From: CAYJFG01 sp051881695
Lineage (GTDB): Bacteria; Bacillota; Clostridia; Oscillospirales; Acutalibacteraceae
Direction of reading: 5' to 3'
Length of the DNA stretch: 64,000 nucleotides
Assembly (NCBI GenBank): GCA_051881695.1
Contig: JBJEQJ010000020.1
Coordinates: forward strand, 290,510 to 354,509
Below the pieces are notes generated by a model, which worked only from the letters and a program-made list of their open reading frames with translations, did no database searches and had not been told where the DNA came from. Made by a program: the position numbers and the translations under genes. Each line of letters opens with the position of its first letter. The stretch's first letter is position 1. Shown here piece after piece: positions 41,440 to 49,684 of the stretch.

Positions 41440-41775
41440 ATGAATGTTAATTTTAAGGGGTTTATGGAGGAAGTAACAACCTTTGAGTGCGACAGCACTG
41501 TTAAAGCAGGTATGCCCGTAAAGCTTTTGTCAAGCGGAAAGGTATCTGCCTGCGCTGACGGAAACAATTTTATCGGAGTTGCCGTAAATGTGCGCGACGG
41601 CTACTGTGCAGTTCAGCTTCACGGTTATGTGGAAATGCCTGTAAGCGGCACAGTTGCTGTAGGACATCAAAAGCTTTCCGCGGAGGCAAGCGGTAGGGTT
41701 AAGGCGAACACATCAACAGGCAGAGAGTACCTTGTATTGTACACATCTGCTGCTAATATCGGTTTTATTCTGTAA
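41440..41775 (+). CDS. capsid decoration-like protein
   Basis: A 111-residue, beta-rich protein with VKAGMPVKLLSSGKVSACAD, FIGVAVNVRDGYCAVQLHGY and GTVAVGHQKLSAEASGRV. This is the DUF2190/head-decoration pattern: a small beta-barrel placed between protease and major capsid genes. It probably stabilises the capsid surface. AAAGGA precedes the ATG. Confidence 0.7.
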   Translation: MNVNFKGFMEEVTTFECDSTVKAGMPVKLLSSGKVSACADGNNFIGVAVNVRDGYCAVQLHGYVEMPVSGTVAVGHQKLSAEASGRVKANTSTGREYLVLYTSAANIGFIL

Positions 41776-41790
41776 GGGAGGAGCATAATT

Positions 41791-42798
41791 ATGGCATTAT
41801 ATGAAAATATCACAATAGAAAAGGGTATGTACGGAGCAAAGGGTAAGAGCCTTACTCAGGTTTTAGAGGAGATGGACCCGTCAATTAATTACAAGAGCAC
41901 ACCGCTTGAGGGAATGGACGCTTTTGAAAGACAGCTTAAGCGCTTTGATATTAAGGTAAGCGGCGCACATTCCGACTGTATAGAAAAGTTTTTCCAGACA
42001 AGCTCGTCTGCGGCGTTGTTCCCGGAATATGTAAGCCGTGCAGTGGCGCAGGGCATTGAGTATGCAGACGTACTGCCGAATATTACGGCGGCGATTACTA
42101 AAATTGACGGTATGGACTACAGAAGCATAGCCTCTGACCCGTTAGGGGAGGAAAAACAGCCCAAGCTTGTTTCAGAGGGTGCGGATATTCCGCAGACTGT
42201 TGTAAAAACTCAGGAAAATCTTGTAAAGCTTCATAAGCACGGCAGAATGCTTGTTTCCTCTTATGAAGCAATGCGTTTTCAGCGTCTTGACCTGTTTACT
42301 GTAACACTTCGTCAGATTGGCGCATATATTGCACGTTCTCAGTTAAATGAGGCGATAAACGTCATTTTAAACGGCGACGGAAACTCAAACCCTGCAACAG
42401 TAATTGTAAAGGACGGAGATAACCTTACATATTCCGACCTTTTAAAGCTTTGGGGCGAGCTTGCACCGTATGAATTCAACACTATTTTAGCGCCTACCTC
42501 CGCTGTTAAAAGTATTCTTTCTCTTTCAGAGATGAAGGACTCGGCAGCAGGACTGAACTTCCAGGGTACAGGCAAGATGGTAACTCCTATGGGAGCAACG
42601 CTTATTCACGTGCCGTCTATGCCCGACGGAAAGCTTATTGGTCTTGACAAAAACTGTGCGCTGGAAATGGTACAGGCAGGCGAGATTATTACAGATTACG
42701 ACAAGCTTATCGACCGTCAGCTTGAGCGTGCAGCTATAAGCTGTATTTCAGGCTTTGCAAAAATATTTAAGGATGCGTCAAAGGCGCTTACCTGCTGA
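41791..42798 (+). CDS. phage major capsid protein
   Basis: A 335-residue protein with HK97-type features: a short N-terminal arm, then FFQTSSSAALFPEYVSRAV, AAITKIDGMDYRS, a long spine-helix region (FQRLDLFTVTLRQIGAYIAR), and a late P-domain/A-domain portion including GATLIHVPSMPDGKLIGLDK. Such proteins form the icosahedral shell. GGGAGG lies upstream. The ORF is intact and of normal size for PBSX-like capsids. Confidence 0.85.
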   Translation: MALYENITIEKGMYGAKGKSLTQVLEEMDPSINYKSTPLEGMDAFERQLKRFDIKVSGAHSDCIEKFFQTSSSAALFPEYVSRAVAQGIEYADVLPNITAAITKIDGMDYRSIASDPLGEEKQPKLVSEGADIPQTVVKTQENLVKLHKHGRMLVSSYEAMRFQRLDLFTVTLRQIGAYIARSQLNEAINVILNGDGNSNPATVIVKDGDNLTYSDLLKLWGELAPYEFNTILAPTSAVKSILSLSEMKDSAAGLNFQGTGKMVTPMGATLIHVPSMPDGKLIGLDKNCALEMVQAGEIITDYDKLIDRQLERAAISCISGFAKIFKDASKALTC

Positions 42799-42813
42799 TA
42801 AGGGGGCGGCGGT

Positions 42814-43173
42814 ATGAGCTTTGAAGAGGTATACAGGCTGTTTTTGGTATATACGGATTTATCCGAGAATGAAGCGTCACTCTACAGTGCTTTATGCACA
42901 AATGCGATAGCGCAGGTAAGAGAAGAGTTAAAAAGCGAAAGCTCGGAGCAGGAAAACGGCAGGCGGTTGAATTCCGCCGCCGCCGCACTTGCATATTATA
43001 ATTACGCTTTGATACAAAGCGGAAGAAATACGGCGGAGAGCTTTAAGGCGGGCGATATAACCATAACTGAAAGCGGCATAGATTTGGAAAGCGCAAGAGA
43101 GCTTTGGGAGAACGAAAAGAAAGAAATTGCACATCTGATTTGCGATAACAGCTTTGAATTTAAAAGAGCTTAA
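42814..43173 (+). CDS. head-tail connector-like protein
   Basis: A 119-residue helical protein directly after the capsid gene, the usual position of the head-completion/connector protein that sits below the portal. It shows LSENEASLYSALCTNAIAQV near the start and AAAALAYYNYALIQSG in the middle. Assignment rests on size, helical character and gene order rather than on a clear motif. Confidence 0.6.
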   Translation: MSFEEVYRLFLVYTDLSENEASLYSALCTNAIAQVREELKSESSEQENGRRLNSAAAALAYYNYALIQSGRNTAESFKAGDITITESGIDLESARELWENEKKEIAHLICDNSFEFKRA

Positions 43174-43218
43174 TTAAACAGTTAAGCTCTATTTGCAATA
43201 ATTTCTTTGAAAGGATTG

Positions 43219-43581
43219 ATGGCAATGATAAAAAGCTATGCAAGAATTACTGCAAGAAAAATTAAACGCTTTGCAGGCAGCGTAACATTAAAATGCGGCG
43301 ATGTTACATATATAACAAAGGCGTTTATTCAGCCACTGAGATATAAAAACAAAATGTATGTAGACGGTCAGTATTTGCCGCAGGGATATTTTGACGGAGG
43401 ACATTTTTTATATATAGGTATGCCCGTGCCGGAGCTTAGAATGCCGTATGAAGATATTGTAATACGAAGTGAGAGCAGCGGGGAATGTTACACGGTTAAG
43501 CGTGCAGAGGAGTATATTTTAAATGATGAAAAGCTTTATGTGTGGGCAATAATTACTCCCTGTGCAAAGTTGGAGGAATAA
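43219..43581 (+). CDS. head closure-like phage protein
   Basis: About 120 residues; the ATG at 43219 or 43225 is likely, with AAAGG just upstream. The product is beta-rich: IKRFAGSVTLKCGDVTYITK, then MYVDGQYLPQGYFDGGHFLY. Position and size fit the head-closure (stopper) protein between connector and tail terminator. No stronger evidence. Confidence 0.58.
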   Translation: MAMIKSYARITARKIKRFAGSVTLKCGDVTYITKAFIQPLRYKNKMYVDGQYLPQGYFDGGHFLYIGMPVPELRMPYEDIVIRSESSGECYTVKRAEEYILNDEKLYVWAIITPCAKLEE

Positions 43582-43582
43582 T

Positions 43583-44323
43583 ATGCTTTTAAGCGGAATT
43601 GAAATAAAAGACAAAATACTAAATCTGTTAAGGGAAAGCGGAGAGCTTAAGGATATTGAATTTGTAAACGCATTCAGGATAAGTACAGTAAATTCACCGG
43701 TGAGGTCTGCGGTGGCTTCTGTCGGACTGGACGGCGAAATTATTGCAGACGAGGGCAAAGCGAAAAAGAAAACAGCCTGCGTGCTTGTGAGCGTTTTAAC
43801 TCCGATTAAAAAAGAGGGTGAATACTGTACGCAGTGTTTAAACAGCATATCCGGGGTAATATGCAGGGAACTGGACGGTTTTACTTTTGAGATAAGCATA
43901 AAACCCATAAAGTACCTGAATACAGCCGCTGCTTTTTCCGGTGAGATATTTATAACGGTTACACAGCTTGACGGCACAGGTAATAATCAGGAAGAAAGTG
44001 CTGTTTTGTATATTAACGGAGAAAAACAGACAGCTAAGAGCGTTTCGGTAAATATAAAGCCTGCGTATTTTGCGCTTGAAAGCTATGGCGAAAATTACCC
44101 CGTATTTAAGTGCAGAGAAAAAGACAGCATTACAATTACTGTCGAAAAAAGCGCACCGCTTGGGCTTGCGTTTGACGGTGCCGAGAGTATGAATATTACA
44201 GCAAACGGTTCAGAATATGCAGGCTGTGAGCTTGTAAGCAGTAGGGAAAAAGCATATGGCAACGGCTGTGAGTATGAGTATGTTTTTTCCGCAGTTGACA
44301 GGAGAGTGACGGAAAATGAGTAA
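43583..44323 (+). CDS. tail terminator-like protein with an extra C-terminal beta domain
   Basis: About 246 residues; ATG at 43583 has GGAGG 5 bases upstream. Residues 1-125 look like a tail-terminator/minor tail protein (IKDKILNLLRESGELKDI, then ISIKPIKYLNTAAAFSGEIF). Residues about 135-240 form a second, beta-rich domain, VSVNIKPAYFALESYGE and YEYVFSAVDRR, not expected in a terminator. As no separate tail-tube gene exists, this domain might do the job of a tube or ring (speculative). It overlaps the next small gene by 8 bases. Confidence 0.55.
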   Translation: MLLSGIEIKDKILNLLRESGELKDIEFVNAFRISTVNSPVRSAVASVGLDGEIIADEGKAKKKTACVLVSVLTPIKKEGEYCTQCLNSISGVICRELDGFTFEISIKPIKYLNTAAAFSGEIFITVTQLDGTGNNQEESAVLYINGEKQTAKSVSVNIKPAYFALESYGENYPVFKCREKDSITITVEKSAPLGLAFDGAESMNITANGSEYAGCELVSSREKAYGNGCEYEYVFSAVDRRVTENE

Positions 44324-44459
44324 TGAAGAGCAATATGCCGGAATAAGTAATTTTTCAGACAGTCTTGATACAGCAGAAAGGCTGTCCGATATTTTTGAGC
44401 AGGACAGCAGGCGTTTTCCGCACTTGTTTACAGAGGAGCAGGAGGTGAGCGTGCTGTGA
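44316..44459 (+). CDS. small phage protein, 47 residues
   Basis: ATG at 44316 overlaps the end of the preceding gene, and its TGA overlaps the GTG start of the next (GTGA at 44456). The product, beginning MSNEEQYAGISNFSDSLDTA, is acidic and helical. In PBSX-like elements this position would hold the sheath, tube, XkdN and tape-measure genes; only this short protein is here. Tight overlap on both sides argues that it is real. Confidence 0.6.
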   Translation: MSNEEQYAGISNFSDSLDTAERLSDIFEQDSRRFPHLFTEEQEVSVL

Positions 44460-44977
44460 TAAACCCGTGTATTCGTTTTTCCGGGTATGAATTTCCATAT
44501 AATCCCGAAAAGCTTAAGATAAACGGCTCATCCCTTTATACTGAGCTTTCGCAAAAGGAGGAAAAGGGTGCGCTTTTAAATAAAGGTATGCTGTCGAGAA
44601 AAATAAGCGGTAACGGCTGTTTCACCGGCGGCAACTGCATAGAGAGTTATATCCGGCTTGCCGCATTTTTAAATGAAAGCGACGCCGGAATTTTAAGTAT
44701 AAGCGGTATAGCGCCAATATTTGCAAGGCTTACTAAGCTGGAGCTTACAGTACCGCCAAGAGTTGACTGTGTGGAATATGAGTTTGTTTTCACTGAGGAT
44801 TTGTCCGCTTATAACACGGAGTATGAAGCGGAAGTATACCATACAGTAAAGACCGGGGAAAACCTATGGAGTATTGCAAATATTTACAAAACGACGGCTG
44901 ATAGGATTTATGCGCTCAATCCGCAGATAAAAATTGTAAATGAAATCTCCGCAGGGGAAAGGCTGAGGGTAAAATGA
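44456..44977 (+). CDS. XkdP-like phage protein with C-terminal LysM domain
   Basis: A 173-residue protein. The C-terminal 48 residues are a LysM domain: HTVKTGENLWSIANIYKTTA followed by LNPQIKIVNEISAGERL. The N-terminal part has a beta-rich tail/baseplate look (IRFSGYEFPYNPEKLKINGS). XkdP of PBSX carries the same LysM and sits near the tail hub. GTG start in an overlap with the small gene before it. Confidence 0.82.
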   Translation: MINPCIRFSGYEFPYNPEKLKINGSSLYTELSQKEEKGALLNKGMLSRKISGNGCFTGGNCIESYIRLAAFLNESDAGILSISGIAPIFARLTKLELTVPPRVDCVEYEFVFTEDLSAYNTEYEAEVYHTVKTGENLWSIANIYKTTADRIYALNPQIKIVNEISAGERLRVK

Positions 44978-45897
44978 AATTTTACGCAGTTACGCCCAAG
45001 GGCGATAAAATAAAGCTTGATAATTTAATTTCTTTAAATATCAATATTGAGGAGAAGGTTCCTGCCGATGATTTGACGGCGGTGTTTGGGGCAGACATAG
45101 CAGATGAGCTTGCGAAAATAGAAATATACAAAAACGAAAAGCTGTTTTTTTGCGGAATTGTTGACGAGCAGATAAACGTATATCCCGACGGATACATATA
45201 TACAAAAATTTCTGCCAGAAGTATGGCGGCTTTGCTTATTGATAATGAGGCTATGCCGCAGGTGTATGTAAACCCCAATGCGCTTACTGTTTTTTTAAGA
45301 CAGGTTGAACCTGTAGGAATAAATGAGTATGTTTGTGAAAAAAAGCCGTTTGCAGGAAGAATAATCGTTTCTAAGGGACAAAGCAGGTGGGAGGCAGTAG
45401 ACAGCTTTTGCAGAAGCTGTCTTGGAGCAATTCCGGAGGTATCGGCAGACGGCAAGCTTTTGATGTGCGGATATGTACCCGATAAAACGCTTTTCTTCGG
45501 TGAAAACGGAATAAGAGTGAGTTATGCACATATTTGCAGAAAACGTCATAAGCTGATATCCGATGTGTTTGTAAAAACAAGCTCCGGCGGCGACTACACA
45601 GTAGCAATAAAAAATGAAACAGCACAAGCAAACGGCGTTATGCGGCAAAGATATTTGAATATATCGCAGACAGCAGGAGCCGGACTTGACGTTGGTAAAA
45701 ACATTATTAAAGAGGGAAACAGGGAGTATTTTACGGCGGCAATAAATGTGCCGGGCTTTTTTGCAGACGTTATAGGACAAAACGCAGTTTTTGAACAAAG
45801 AGGTAAAAGATATGAAAACTTATATGTATCAAAGGTAAGGTACACATATGACAGAGGAGAAGAAAAAACTGCTCTGCTGTTAAAAAACAGAATATAG
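44974..45897 (+). CDS. XkdQ-like baseplate hub protein
   Basis: A 307-residue beta-rich protein in the position of XkdQ/gpD-type hub proteins: LISLNINIEEKVPADDLTAV, then FFCGIVDEQINVYPDGYIYT, ISARSMAALLIDNEA and WEAVDSFCRSCLGAIPEVSA. Such hubs hold the spike and start the tail. It overlaps the LysM gene (ATGA). A continuous frame with no decay. Confidence 0.8.
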   Translation: MKFYAVTPKGDKIKLDNLISLNINIEEKVPADDLTAVFGADIADELAKIEIYKNEKLFFCGIVDEQINVYPDGYIYTKISARSMAALLIDNEAMPQVYVNPNALTVFLRQVEPVGINEYVCEKKPFAGRIIVSKGQSRWEAVDSFCRSCLGAIPEVSADGKLLMCGYVPDKTLFFGENGIRVSYAHICRKRHKLISDVFVKTSSGGDYTVAIKNETAQANGVMRQRYLNISQTAGAGLDVGKNIIKEGNREYFTAAINVPGFFADVIGQNAVFEQRGKRYENLYVSKVRYTYDRGEEKTALLLKNRI

Positions 45898-45908
45898 GAG
45901 GAATTTAT

Positions 45909-46256
45909 ATGTGGCTGATGAAAAATTTATCTATAAACAGAAGCAAGGGCGTGCAGGCAGATAAGGGCGCTGTGGCGTCATCACAGGGAAGCCGTGTGGA
46001 TGTGAAAACCTCTCAGGAGCATATAGGTATTCCCATTGCAGCGCCTTACGGAATTGCATATATACCGCCGGGCGGTGAGGATACTGTTGTTATGCCGATA
46101 AACGGCGGCGCAGTTTGTGTAGGTACGGTGATGAAAAGCAGCAATTTAGAGCCGGGGGAAATAAAGCTTTTTTCAAAGGGCGGCGCAGAGCTTGTGCTTA
46201 AAAACGACGGAACAATTCTGGCAAACGGCGTTGATATTACTAAAGGAGGGGAATAA
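45909..46256 (+). CDS. baseplate spike-like protein (gpV/DUF2577-like)
   Basis: A 115-residue protein: GIPIAAPYGIAYIPPGGEDT, VVMPINGGAVCVGTVMKSS, then FSKGGAELVLKNDGTILANG. The last part is the beta-helix stitch of spike tips (GG.E..L..DG.I..NG). It would pierce the target surface. It has GGAGG upstream and ends one base before the gp25-like gene. Confidence 0.75.
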   Translation: MWLMKNLSINRSKGVQADKGAVASSQGSRVDVKTSQEHIGIPIAAPYGIAYIPPGGEDTVVMPINGGAVCVGTVMKSSNLEPGEIKLFSKGGAELVLKNDGTILANGVDITKGGE

Positions 46257-46601
46257 ATGGATATTGCACTTAACGGCGGAGATTTTGACCTTGACAACAG
46301 AGGTATGCCGTACTTGTTAAGCGGTCTTGCAGAGCTTATGCAAAGGGTGAGCATTGCGCTGAAGGTGAAAAAGGGGTGCTTTTGTCTTGATCAGAATTTA
46401 GGCAGTGAGCTGTATCTGCTTGATAAGGGCTCGTCTCTTTTACAAAAGCGTGCAGAAATGCTTATAAGAGAGGCCATTGCCAATGTTCCTCAGATTGAGG
46501 TGAGTAATATTGAGGCAAGCTTTCTTGATGATGAAAGATTGCGGATAAAGCTTAATGTTGATTTTGCAGGGGATAAGGGAAGCCTGGAGGTGGTAGTCTG
46601 A
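46257..46601 (+). CDS. gp25-like baseplate wedge protein (DUF2634/XkdS type)
   Basis: A 114-residue protein of the gp25/GPW fold: LLSGLAELMQRVSIALKVKK, then LGSELYLLDKGS and AEMLIREAIANVPQIEV. These proteins join the baseplate to the sheath in contractile tails. Its presence without any sheath gene is the unusual point of this cassette. Confidence 0.8.
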   Translation: MDIALNGGDFDLDNRGMPYLLSGLAELMQRVSIALKVKKGCFCLDQNLGSELYLLDKGSSLLQKRAEMLIREAIANVPQIEVSNIEASFLDDERLRIKLNVDFAGDKGSLEVVV

Positions 46602-46644
46602 CAGAGTTGTTAAAACGGATTTGTGAAAGGAGTATTGGAAAAGA

Positions 46645-47706
46645 ATGGACAGCTATGAGGAAATACTGGAAAGAATGAAAAAAAGCTACAGAGAATTAAG
46701 CGGATTCGAAGCGGATGACGCAGCGGATATAGGCATACGCCTTAAGGTGCTTGCAAGTGAAATTTTTTCCTGCCAAAGTTATGATAATTGGTTAAGTCGT
46801 CAGATTTTTCCGCAGACAGCACAGGGCGAAGCGCTTGATAATCACGCTTATTTGAGGGGACTTGAAAGAAAACACGGCGTAAAGGCAAGGGGAACGCTTG
46901 TATTCAGATTAAGCGAGCCTGCAACAGAGGATATAATTATTCCGATGGGTACGGTATGCGCTACAAACGAAAAGGAGCCGCTTTGCTATGAAACAACGCA
47001 GGACTGCAAAATAGCGGCAGGGCTTACATCTCAGTATGCGACGGCACAGGCACAGCAGGTCGGCGCTAAATATAATGTTCTTGCAAATAAGGTAACAGTA
47101 TTTGTCACACCGCCTGCCGGAGTTGACAGCGTGCAGAATACCATAATGTTTCTCGGCGGAACAGACGAGGAAAATGACGAGGATTTAAGAAAGAGAATTT
47201 TAGATAATATTAAAAATACTCCATGTGCCGGAAACAGTGCTTATTATAAAAAAGAAGCCGAAAGCGTAGACGGAGTGTATTCTGCGGCGGTTATCCCGAA
47301 GAACAGAGGAACGGGAACGGTGGACGTATTTATTGTAGGAAAGGGCAGAACGAGCACTCCGGCGGAAATTGAAGCGGTAAGTGAGCTTTTGCAGCAGCAA
47401 AGAGAGGTAAATGTTGATGTCGGAGTGTATGCGGCAACGCCTGTTCCAGTTAATGTTTCGGTAGATGTTTATGTGAAACCCGGCTATTCTTTTGAAGAGG
47501 TTTCAAGTGCCTGTGAAGTATCTATTAAAAAATTTTTTAACAGCCTGCAGGTTGGAGAAGAAGTGCGTATGTGTAAGCTTGGCGACGCAATTTTTCACAC
47601 TGAGGGACTTGAACGGTATGTAATAATAACACCATATGATGATATGGAGAGCACAAATAATATAATATATGTTTTAGGCTCTTTGGATTTTTACAGAGGA
47701 ACTTAG
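46645..47706 (+). CDS. baseplate J-like protein
   Basis: A 353-residue protein of the baseplate J (gp47/XkdT) family: ERMKKSYRELSGFEADDAAD, then FPQTAQGEALDNHAYLRGLE, GGTDEENDEDLRKRI, and GTGTVDVFIVGKGR. This wedge protein forms the outer baseplate of contractile particles and some long-tailed siphophages. The ATG has AAAGGAG upstream. Confidence 0.9.
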   Translation: MDSYEEILERMKKSYRELSGFEADDAADIGIRLKVLASEIFSCQSYDNWLSRQIFPQTAQGEALDNHAYLRGLERKHGVKARGTLVFRLSEPATEDIIIPMGTVCATNEKEPLCYETTQDCKIAAGLTSQYATAQAQQVGAKYNVLANKVTVFVTPPAGVDSVQNTIMFLGGTDEENDEDLRKRILDNIKNTPCAGNSAYYKKEAESVDGVYSAAVIPKNRGTGTVDVFIVGKGRTSTPAEIEAVSELLQQQREVNVDVGVYAATPVPVNVSVDVYVKPGYSFEEVSSACEVSIKKFFNSLQVGEEVRMCKLGDAIFHTEGLERYVIITPYDDMESTNNIIYVLGSLDFYRGT

Positions 47707-47725
47707 CGTGGAAGGGGCAAACTAA

Positions 47726-48295
47726 ATGGACAGTATAACATCAATGAAAAGTAAGCTTGAAAGCATAGGCATTTATGATTTAAGCGAAAACAGCAATGTT
47801 TATAAGGAGCTGTCGGTGTATTGTGCAGCGCTTGATGCTTTGCTTGATATAATTAAGGAAACAGAGCGTGAAAGCACAGTTAAAACGGCGGAAACTTACG
47901 GTCTTAAAATGTGGGAGGATATTCTGGGTGAACGAAGAGAATCTATGGATGCAGAAATCAGAAGAGAGCTTCTGCAAAAAAGACTTTCAATAAGCGAAGC
48001 TGATTTTACAAGACAGGGGGCGGAAAAGCTTTTATCTTCCTTGGGTGTTGCTTTTACTCTCTATGAATATCCGGCGATAAATTATATGCATATACAGTGT
48101 GAGGGAGCTTATTCAAAGGCGCAAAGAACATTCATTACCGAGCAGGCGATAAAACAGCTTCCGGCTCATCTTGATATTTTTCTTGATTTCAGAAGCTTTT
48201 GCTTTGAGGATATGGATAATGCATCACTTACTTTTTCAAGCTTGGACGCAAAAAATCTGACATGGCAGCAGATAGAAAATTACGGACTTACATAA
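47726..48295 (+). CDS. DUF2313 (XkdU/YmfQ-like) baseplate protein
   Basis: A 189-residue protein with KTAETYGLKMWEDILGERRE and RRELLQKRLSISEADFTRQG, the DUF2313 signature of proteins that link gpJ to tail fibres. C-terminal part: MDNASLTFSSLDAKNLTWQQ. Order J - DUF2313 - fibre is conserved in PBSX- and Mu-like elements. Confidence 0.85.
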   Translation: MDSITSMKSKLESIGIYDLSENSNVYKELSVYCAALDALLDIIKETERESTVKTAETYGLKMWEDILGERRESMDAEIRRELLQKRLSISEADFTRQGAEKLLSSLGVAFTLYEYPAINYMHIQCEGAYSKAQRTFITEQAIKQLPAHLDIFLDFRSFCFEDMDNASLTFSSLDAKNLTWQQIENYGLT

Positions 48296-48307
48296 GGAGG
48301 AATAATA

Positions 48308-48769
48308 ATGGGTTCTGCAAGTAAAACGACAAATTTAGGACTTAATCAATGGGCGGCAACAGACAGACCGCTTAGGGCTGATTTTGTTGAGGATAACAGA
48401 AAAATTGATGAGGCGGTAGGTACACATATAAATAATCAGAGCATACATATGACTGCAGCAGAAAAGAGCAAGGCGGTAACGCCTTATGAGGTAAGAATGT
48501 ATGCGGGAACAGGAGCAGACACAGTCAGCTTCAGCTTCAGCTTTTCTGTAAAATTTGTGTTTATATACAAAAAGGGCGCACCGTTTAATTTATACAAAAA
48601 CTCAGAAAATACGTTAAACAGTGCGGCTGGCTCAGCTTTTGGCTGTTCCGGCGGCTTAACGGTAAGCGGTACAAGCGTTGCGGTTACCCAACAGACAAGC
48701 GCTGTAAACGGAGTCAGGTGTAATTTAAACGAAAGCGGCGCACAATATGTTATAGTCGCGTTTAAATAA
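48308..48769 (+). CDS. short tail fibre-like protein
   Basis: A 153-residue protein with the N-terminal motif TTNLGLNQWAATDRPLRADF followed by DNRKIDEAV, frequent at the start of Firmicutes phage tail fibres. The remainder is Ser/Thr/Gly rich and beta-like (GSAFGCSGGLTVSGTSVAV). It is short for a fibre. Last gene of the cassette, followed by two terminators. GGAGG upstream. Confidence 0.7.
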   Translation: MGSASKTTNLGLNQWAATDRPLRADFVEDNRKIDEAVGTHINNQSIHMTAAEKSKAVTPYEVRMYAGTGADTVSFSFSFSVKFVFIYKKGAPFNLYKNSENTLNSAAGSAFGCSGGLTVSGTSVAVTQQTSAVNGVRCNLNESGAQYVIVAFK

Positions 48770-48775
48770 TAAAAG

Positions 48776-48813
48776 GCTCTCTGTAAGGTTTTCACCGTAC
48801 AGAGAGCTTTTTT
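48776..48813 (+). terminator. terminator at the end of the phage-like cassette
   Basis: GCTCTCTGTA and TACAGAGAGC arms, 12-base loop, TTTTTT. Confidence 0.88.
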
Positions 48814-48876
48814 AACCTGTCGAAAAAGGCTGATAAACCCGGATTTTTTTCAATAAAGAAGTTGTTACGGAGCCTG

Positions 48877-48923
48877 AAAAATCCGAAGGAGAGCATTTTT
48901 TTCTCTCTTTCGGATTTTTTTTT
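48877..48923. terminator. second, bidirectional terminator
   Basis: AAAAATCCGAA-GGAGAG pairs with CTCTC-TTTCGGATTTTT; A-rich on the left and T-rich on the right, so it can act on both strands, ending the cassette and the glutamate synthase operon. Confidence 0.82.
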
Positions 48924-48955
48924 GCTTTGAATTAAATAATTTTGTTTTTATCCGT

Positions 48956-49684
48956 TTAGCTGTATGTGTATAACTGCTTGTAGGGGTTTTTGGTGTCCGG
49001 CGCTAAAACACAGAAGGAATGGTCTAAAATAGCCTTCTTGTCCTCGCCGAAAGCTTCGCAGTATTCATCAAGATAAGCGTCAATTTCTGCAAGATCAGCT
49101 TCATCGGCTTTTTTTACAACTACTTGCTTAGGAAGATTTGCCGGAAGCTCGTTTTCCTCACAGCGCAGGAACATTTTGCCGCCGTGCATACCTGTGCCGC
49201 AGAAGTTGCCGACTATTGAATCTGCCGAGGTGTTCATACCAAGCACTACTATAACTCCGCCTGCCTGATATTCGCCGAGAAAGCTTCCTGCCGCACCGCC
49301 AATTACAATTACAGGAATTTTATCCTTGTAGGATTTCATATGAATACCTGTTCTGTAGCCGGAGTTGCCCTTTATTATAATTTTACCGCCGCGCATACCG
49401 TACCCTGTTGCATCTCCGCAGGAGCCGTGAACATATATTGTGCCCTCGTTCATTGTGTCGCCCGTTGCCTCTTGAGTATTGCCGTAAACATTTAACGTGC
49501 TTCCGTTTAAATAACAACCCAAGGCGTTTCCGGGAGTTCCGTTTATTGTAATATTCTGACCCTTAGAGGCACTTGCAATGTAACGCTGTCCTGTGCAGTT
49601 ATCTATAACTATGTCTGTGTCTTCAGCGTCTCTTACAAGGTCGTTCAAAGCCTTAAAATGCATTAAATCTGCCTGAATTTTCAT
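48956..49684 (-). CDS. glutamate synthase domain 3 (GXGXG) protein
   Basis: A 242-residue protein made of the GXGXG right-handed beta helix of the glutamate synthase large subunit: NITINGTPGNALGCYLNGST, GTIYVHGSCGDATGYGMRGG, GTGMHGGKMFLR. In the split (archaeal-type) enzyme this domain is a separate subunit and packs against the synthase domain. It is the last gene of a five-gene operon; its start overlaps the preceding stop. Confidence 0.9.
   Translation of the reverse strand: MKIQADLMHFKALNDLVRDAEDTDIVIDNCTGQRYIASASKGQNITINGTPGNALGCYLNGSTLNVYGNTQEATGDTMNEGTIYVHGSCGDATGYGMRGGKIIIKGNSGYRTGIHMKSYKDKIPVIVIGGAAGSFLGEYQAGGVIVVLGMNTSADSIVGNFCGTGMHGGKMFLRCEENELPANLPKQVVVKKADEADLAEIDAYLDEYCEAFGEDKKAILDHSFCVLAPDTKNPYKQLYTYS

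Noticed and set aside
37347..48930. A complete, inducible prophage
   Set aside because: No integrase, repressor, replication, lysis, tail tube, sheath or tape-measure gene and no flanking att duplication noticed; it is only a structural cassette.
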